Shown here piece after piece: positions 59,698 to 64,000 of a DNA stretch of 64,000 bases. Numbering within the stretch: the first letter of the stretch is position 1; every line of letters starts with the position of its first letter. A program made the position numbers and the translations under genes. The notes under the pieces were generated by a model. It did no database searches. It was not told where the DNA came from and saw only the letters and a list, made by a program, of their open reading frames with translations. The DNA comes from Anaerotruncus rubiinfantis (GTDB taxonomy: Bacteria; Bacillota; Clostridia; Oscillospirales; Ruminococcaceae): contig NZ_FKLA01000009.1 in assembly GCF_900078395.1 (NCBI RefSeq), positions 1,130,614 through 1,194,613 on the forward strand, written 5' to 3'.

Positions 59698-61480
59698 CAT
59701 CGTCCTCCAGCAGTTTCTGCTCACGGCGGTTGCGAATGACTTTGGCTATGAATGCCAGCACAATGATCAGAACCACGCCGCCAACCATATACGCCCAGAT
59801 CGGAATCTGTGCATACCAGGCCGGACTTTCCTCCGGCGGCATATCTTCAGGATTTATCATTTCCTGATCCATTGGCGGCATCTCGATCATAATGCCGTTG
59901 GTGGTGAACGGGGAACGCAGTTCGCCGACATTCATATTGGCGTCTTCATATGTAATAATCACTTCCCCGGAAATCGGGCCGGCCTCAAGGGCGCCGATCA
60001 GAAAATCGGCGCTCTCCTCCTTGCCGCCTTCGATATTGCCGATAAACTGGCGCTGGCCCGGCTGGGAGATATTTCCCGTGATTTCAGCGGTCACATTATA
60101 AACGGTGGTCTTACCCTTGTTGATGAAAGTGGCTTCGATGCCGGAATCCTCCCCGACATAGACTTCGTTCGGGACTTCAACCGGTTCGAGAGAAAAACGG
60201 TCAAGCTGGGAAACCGGGATACTGATCTCCTCCTCGGAGGTAAACTGTTTGCGTGCCTCCTCGATGACTGACTCAAACGCGAAGCTCAGTTTGATCGGGT
60301 GGGAGATCGGTTCGGCGTTTGGTTTGACCGACAGATGCAGCGTCCGCTGCACCGAGGAATTCTTCGAGAGCTTGTCGATGTAAAAGGTATTGGAGGAACC
60401 GTTCATCGTGAAGGCCTCCGGGACCGTGACTTTCAGGACGATATTGTCAACCGGAAGCTTCTGGCTGGTGTTGGTGAAGGTGATCTTCAAATCAAAGTTG
60501 CTGGCCGCGGTCACACTGCCGCTGCCGTAATCAAATTCAGAAACGATGATATTCGGCGTGGGCGGCGCGATGTCCGGCTTGCTGGAGCTGTCGTCATCAT
60601 CGTCGTCGTCATCGTCGTCCTTGTCGCGTTCATAGATTTCACAGCCGTCGATAATCTCATTGAAATGACGGGTCGCGTAATAACTGTCGTGATAATCCAC
60701 ATCCAAAATCATCCGGTTGGTGTCGCCCGTATAATAGGGCCCCTTAAATTCGATCGTATAGGAAACAACGTCGCTTCCCTTGACCTCGATAATTTCACTG
60801 GAGGTAAAATTTCGTATGAAGTCCGAATTGATGTTGAAGGTGACGTTGTCTTTGATCGCTTGGAATTCTGATTTGGACAGATTGGTGTCCCGAATGGTCA
60901 CCCGGAAGGAATTATAGCTTCCTTTTGTCACTTTGGAAATGGGGCGACCGCTGGAATTATAAAACGTCGCGGAAGAGATGGAGTAGTTGCCTTCGGTGCT
61001 GTTTGTGAGAATGTTGTCGAAGGTGAAGTCGACCGATTCCGTTTTGGATGGGTTTCCATCAATGTGATAGGTGAGCTTGAAGCTCATTTTCCCGGTCTTC
61101 TTTTCGGTGTAATTGACATTGGTGATTGTGAGCGTATAGGTAATATCCTCACCCGTGTTGACCTCGGAAATGACTTTGTCGCTGTCGCCTGACAGCTGGA
61201 AGTTGTCGGTGGTAAATTCCACGGTCACTTCCCCCGTGGGATCCGGCACCGCTGTACCGGCGGCCTGCCGCAGCTTTATAACCAGAGAATCAATTTTACC
61301 GTTGCTTAACGCCACTTTCGTAATATCTTGGCCGTCCGCTTCGACGCTGTCGACGCGCGGCAGATCCGCTGCCTGTACCGGAATGCCGAGAAGTACTGCC
61401 GCAAACGAAATACCGGCGGAAAAAAGCAGAAAAAGGAAGGCAAGCGCCAGGGATAAGATACGGCTGGAAGAACGGGTCAT
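59684..61480 (-). CDS. Exported S-layer/adhesin-like protein with poly-Asp linker
   Basis: A 598-residue protein with a signal peptide (about 8-38, ISFAAVLLGIPVQAA), a beta-rich extracellular domain (about 50-280), a linker with ten consecutive Asp (about 290-300), three or so COG1361-like Ig domains (about 315-540) and a C-terminal membrane helix (WAYMVGGVVLIIVLAFIAKVI) before a basic/acidic cytoplasmic tail EDDDEDI. It is encoded between the ATPase and permease, with overlapping ends (ATGA and a 14-base overlap). In comparable three-gene exporters such a protein takes the position of a fusion/accessory component; its ligand is unknown. Confidence 0.7.
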   Translation of the reverse strand: MTRSSSRILSLALAFLFLLFSAGISFAAVLLGIPVQAADLPRVDSVEADGQDITKVALSNGKIDSLVIKLRQAAGTAVPDPTGEVTVEFTTDNFQLSGDSDKVISEVNTGEDITYTLTITNVNYTEKKTGKMSFKLTYHIDGNPSKTESVDFTFDNILTNSTEGNYSISSATFYNSSGRPISKVTKGSYNSFRVTIRDTNLSKSEFQAIKDNVTFNINSDFIRNFTSSEIIEVKGSDVVSYTIEFKGPYYTGDTNRMILDVDYHDSYYATRHFNEIIDGCEIYERDKDDDDDDDDDDSSSKPDIAPPTPNIIVSEFDYGSGSVTAASNFDLKITFTNTSQKLPVDNIVLKVTVPEAFTMNGSSNTFYIDKLSKNSSVQRTLHLSVKPNAEPISHPIKLSFAFESVIEEARKQFTSEEEISIPVSQLDRFSLEPVEVPNEVYVGEDSGIEATFINKGKTTVYNVTAEITGNISQPGQRQFIGNIEGGKEESADFLIGALEAGPISGEVIITYEDANMNVGELRSPFTTNGIMIEMPPMDQEMINPEDMPPEESPAWYAQIPIWAYMVGGVVLIIVLAFIAKVIRNRREQKLLEDDDEDI

Positions 61481-62478
61481 GGGTTCATTTCTCCTTTGCT
61501 ATCGGCATCATGTTCGGCATCGGCCGTGTTTGGTTCAGATTCACCGGGTTCATTGCTGTCCGGTTCGGACAGCACGTCAGGCTCCGGCAGTTCAAAGGGA
61601 GCCCCATCGGGCAGCTCGTCAAGCTCCGGCGGTTCCGGAACAGCTTTTTTCTCCTTCTTTGGTTCGGGAGTGCCGTCATAAACCGGTTCATGCACCTGAT
61701 CGCTGGTGATTGCACCGTCTATGAGGGTGACCACCCGGTCAGCGTAATCCGCAATCTCCGGGTCGTGGGTGACAATGATGAGCGTCTGACGGTATTTGCG
61801 TGCAAAGCGTACCATCATCTTCATAATGTCGATGGTTGTGTGGGTATCGAGATTTCCAGTTGGCTCGTCCGCGAAGACGACCTTCGGCTTGGAAACAAAA
61901 GCGCGTGCAATGCCGACACGCTGCTGCTGTCCGCCGGACATTTGGGTCGGTTTGTGGCGGGCGCGTTTTTTCAGCCCGACCGCCGCCAGCATCTTGAGCG
62001 CGGCCTTATTGCGGTTGCGTTTGCTGATTCCCTTGAAGATCATCGGCAGCGCGACATTTTCCATAGCGGTCATGGTGGGAAGCAGGTTATAGGATTGAAA
62101 AACGAACCCCAGGTATTCCTGCCGGAAACGTGCCAGCTGGTTTTCCGTGAGTTTCGAGATGTTGACCTTCCCAATATAAACTGAACCGCGGGTCGGCTTT
62201 TCCAGGCCCGCGAGCTGGTTGAGCAGGGTGGATTTGCCAGAACCGGAGGTACCGACAATGCAAACGACCTGTCCCTGCAAAATTTCCAGATTGATATCGG
62301 CGAGCGCGACGACCTTTTCATCACCGATGCGGTACACCTTGCGCAGATGCCGCACGCTGATCATCACCCGCGGCTTTTTTTGCGGCGCGCACAGGGATGC
62401 TTCGGCGGAAAGCACCGGTGCCGTCTGCGGAAGTCCGGTGTTTTCCGGCGGCAAAACAGCGACTGCATGCTCTTCCAA
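61477..62478 (-). CDS. MacB/LolD-type ABC transporter ATP-binding protein with acidic C-terminal tail
   Basis: A 333-residue ATPase with Walker A GTSGSGKS (76-83), Q-loop [18 protein letters not shown], signature MSGGQQQR, Walker [13 protein letters not shown] and H-loop VTHDPEIAD. It carries about 37 extra N-terminal residues and a 65-residue acidic Pro/Glu/Asp tail. The start is TTG with AAAGGAGG eight bases before; no better ATG exists near. The stop overlaps the following gene by four bases. The substrate is not evident. Confidence 0.85.
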   Translation of the reverse strand: MEEHAVAVLPPENTGLPQTAPVLSAEASLCAPQKKPRVMISVRHLRKVYRIGDEKVVALADINLEILQGQVVCIVGTSGSGKSTLLNQLAGLEKPTRGSVYIGKVNISKLTENQLARFRQEYLGFVFQSYNLLPTMTAMENVALPMIFKGISKRNRNKAALKMLAAVGLKKRARHKPTQMSGGQQQRVGIARAFVSKPKVVFADEPTGNLDTHTTIDIMKMMVRFARKYRQTLIIVTHDPEIADYADRVVTLIDGAITSDQVHEPVYDGTPEPKKEKKAVPEPPELDELPDGAPFELPEPDVLSEPDSNEPGESEPNTADAEHDADSKGEMNP

Positions 62479-62514
62479 AATAGCCGCCTCCTTTCCCGAT
62501 AATACCTATCATAA

Positions 62515-62543
62515 AGTGTATTTCCCACAGGGAATTACTGCAA
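62515..62543 (-). promoter_or_regulatory. Promoter of the ABC exporter operon with spacer palindrome
   Basis: On the minus strand TTGCAG (62543-62538), 17 bases, TACACT (62520-62515). The spacer contains the inverted repeat TTCCC-TGT-GGGAA (62522-62534), a good place for a repressor to act. Confidence 0.6.
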
Positions 62544-62629
62544 GTATTTCACAGTTTTTACAGCTTTCCAAGATCTTTATATCACAATTGGAAAAGGCCT
62601 CCAAAGGATGCTGCCGTCCCTGTATGCAC

Positions 62630-63091
62630 TCAAAGCGTAGGTGCGGCGTATACGCGTTCAGATGCTCCGCCGGCATCCGTTGCCAGCGTTAAGAATTCCC
62701 ATCCGCACCGTTCGTAAAAAGAGGTGTGGTCGGTCACCAGGTAGAGCTTCTGAAAGCCCATCCGTCCAAAATCCTTGCGCGCAAAGTCTAGGATCGACCT
62801 GGCAATCCCCTGGTTGCGGCATCTTTCCTCCACAAAGAGCGCGCACAGATTCGGCGATAGATCGGGCCGGTCGTGAAAATCATTTTCGATAACGCCCGCG
62901 CCAGCGGCCACCGCCTGCTTTCCATCCAGAAAAAGATACCACTGCGGAACACCGTACCGCTTTGCAATGCATGCCTGGATACTTTTCCGATAGACTCTGA
63001 CGGGGATTCCCCATTTTTGGCTGAACCAATCCGCTGCAGTCTCCAGATAATCGGGATGGTCCCGCAGCGGGATAATCCGGTTGTTTTCCAT
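62630..63091 (-). CDS. GNAT-family N-acetyltransferase
   Basis: A 153-residue acetyl-CoA-dependent acyltransferase. The acetyl-CoA binding motif is degenerate but readable in RNQGIARSILDFA (about 92-104), with ALFVEERC before it and YLVTDHTSFYERCGWEF after it. The substrate is unknown. GAAAGGACG precedes the ATG on the minus strand. It is next to but not coupled with the exporter operon and is divergent from the RNA methyltransferase gene. Confidence 0.82.
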   Translation of the reverse strand: MENNRIIPLRDHPDYLETAADWFSQKWGIPVRVYRKSIQACIAKRYGVPQWYLFLDGKQAVAAGAGVIENDFHDRPDLSPNLCALFVEERCRNQGIARSILDFARKDFGRMGFQKLYLVTDHTSFYERCGWEFLTLATDAGGASERVYAAPTL

Positions 63092-63138
63092 TGCTTTTGC
63101 GTCCTTTCGATCTGTGAGACAGGGCCGGCCTCGCTTCC

Positions 63139-63167
63139 TTGTAAGAACAAGCTGTTTATGTTAAAAT
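63139..63167 (+). promoter_or_regulatory. Candidate promoter of the RNA methyltransferase gene
   Basis: TTGTAA (63139-63144), 17 bases, TAAAAT (63162-63167) in the 216-base divergent gap. The leader would be about 135 bases and contains a GGCCGCTGCGGCCG palindrome near 63191. Confidence 0.5.
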
Positions 63168-63307
63168 AAAGAAGCCTGTCCAGCGGTTTTGGCCGCTGCG
63201 GCCGATGGACTGTATGGTTTAAAACAATACAGTTCGAGTATACCATAGAATCTGAAAAAAGCAAGTGCGGGCCGGCTTTGCCCGCGGCAATGGAAAGGGT
63301 AGCGGTT

Positions 63308-64000
63308 ATGCTGCAGAAAAACCAGATCATCGATCTTGCGGTCACTGATATGACCCATGAAGGAAGCGGCGTCGGCCATTACGAAGGGATGGCGGTATTT
63401 GTCCCGGCATCTGCCGTGGGCGACTGCTTGCGCGTGCGGATTCTGAAGGTCAACAAGACCCATTGCTTTGGGAAAATTGAGCAGGTTATGAGCCCGTCGC
63501 CCGACCGGGTGGAAACGGACTGTCCGGTGAGCCGCCGCTGCGGCGGCTGTGTGTTCCGGCATGTTTCCTATGCGGCGCAGCTCAGATATAAGCAGCATTT
63601 TGTCCAGTCAAACCTTGAACGGATCGGTGGTTTTTCATTGTTGACAGAGCCCATCGAGCCATCTCCGCAGATTGACGGATACCGTAACAAGGCCCAGTAT
63701 CCGGTGCGGATGCAGAAGGGGAAGCTGGCGGCTGGATTTTTCGCGCCGCGCACCCATGAAGTGATCGACTGCCACAGCTGCCTTTTGCAGCCACCAGGCT
63801 TCCAGGGCATTCTGGAATCGGTGCTTTCCTTTGCGGAGAAATATGGCGTTTTGGCCTACGACGAACTGTCCGGGCAGGGACTGCTGCGGCATGTCTATCT
63901 GCGCTGCGGCCAGCAGAGTGGGGAAATTATGGTCTGCCTGGTGGTGAACGGTTCGGGCTTGCCGCACGAAAAAGAATTGGTCGGGACGCTGCGCGCGTGC
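63308..64000 (+). CDS. TrmA/RlmD-family RNA uracil-5-methyltransferase, 5' part
   Basis: The start of a 23S rRNA or tRNA m5U methyltransferase; 231 residues are visible and the frame is open at the window end. A TRAM domain occupies about residues 3-60 (IIDLAVTDMTHEGSGVGHYE). Iron-sulfur cysteines follow: Cys at CPVSRRCGGCVF and again in DCHSCLLQ. The catalytic domain continues outside the window. ATG 63308 follows GAAAGGG. RlmD- or RlmCD-type activity at U747/U1939 is the usual role in Bacillota, but which position cannot be told. Confidence 0.88.
   Translation, partial: MLQKNQIIDLAVTDMTHEGSGVGHYEGMAVFVPASAVGDCLRVRILKVNKTHCFGKIEQVMSPSPDRVETDCPVSRRCGGCVFRHVSYAAQLRYKQHFVQSNLERIGGFSLLTEPIEPSPQIDGYRNKAQYPVRMQKGKLAAGFFAPRTHEVIDCHSCLLQPPGFQGILESVLSFAEKYGVLAYDELSGQGLLRHVYLRCGQQSGEIMVCLVVNGSGLPHEKELVGTLRAC

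Overview
The window is chromosomal DNA from a GC-rich, anaerobic-looking member of the Bacillota (Clostridia, most like an Oscillospiraceae/Ruminococcaceae gut bacterium). The evidence is gene order (gdpP-rplI-dnaB, tilS-hpt-ftsH, ruvCAB, ecfA1-ecfA2-ecfT-truA), Shine-Dalgarno sites of the GGAGG type, frequent TTG/GTG starts, a ClpE-type ATPase and no Gram-negative envelope genes. The species cannot be fixed from the sequence alone. No rRNA, CRISPR array, phage or intact insertion sequence was seen.

Layout. 0-12.8 kb is housekeeping: the 3' part of an RNase J with a long disordered basic N-terminus, two small conserved genes on the minus strand, the c-di-AMP phosphodiesterase GdpP, ribosomal protein L9, replicative helicase, TilS, Hpt, FtsH, a PfkB-type sugar kinase and a nicotinamidase-like hydrolase. 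13-30 kb is a sugar-acid catabolic island: a FadR-type regulator, an M20 hydrolase, D-galactonate dehydratase, a Gfo/Idh/MocA oxidoreductase, an HpcH/HpaI aldolase, a GntR-LacI hybrid regulator, an iron alcohol dehydrogenase, a three-gene TRAP transporter, a FucU/RbsD mutarotase, an IlvD/Edd dehydratase, a second oxidoreductase and a second IlvD/Edd gene that is frameshifted inside a duplicated NotI-site cluster. A small membrane-protein gene next to it also carries a one-base frameshift.

30.4-37.3 kb is a second catabolic operon behind a consensus promoter: a double nitrilase-fold protein whose second half has lost its catalytic triad, a cyclic-amide hydrolase (allantoinase/hydantoinase type), a second TRAP transporter and a LysR regulator. 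38-43.2 kb holds a FadR-type regulator flanked by two copies of a composite palindrome, then a DAACS symporter, a gamma-glutamyltransferase and a split ChrA transporter. A tRNA-Val, a tandem 113/114-bp structured repeat and ruvCAB follow.

44-57.3 kb is again housekeeping: RuvCAB, GlmM, an rRNA-type methyltransferase, the ECF energizing module, TruA, a DUF5711 protein, CvpA, PgsA and ClpE. 57.5-63.1 kb carries a small XRE regulator, then a four-gene overlapping minus-strand operon for a MacB-like ABC exporter with an unusual exported partner, and a GNAT gene. The window ends inside a TrmA/RlmD-type RNA uracil methyltransferase.

How it works together: the island can plausibly take up sugar acids by TRAP, dehydrate them with three dehydratases, cleave 2-keto-3-deoxy acids without phosphorylation using the aldolase, and reduce the aldehyde with the iron alcohol dehydrogenase. 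The second operon would import and open a cyclic ureide or amide. The third looks aimed at gamma-glutamyl compounds. Substrates are inferred. The strongest non-gene signals are the paired operators around the 38-kb regulator, hairpins between dctP and dctQ in both TRAP operons, the 113/114-bp repeats upstream of ruvC, and two coding frameshifts 1.8 kb apart.
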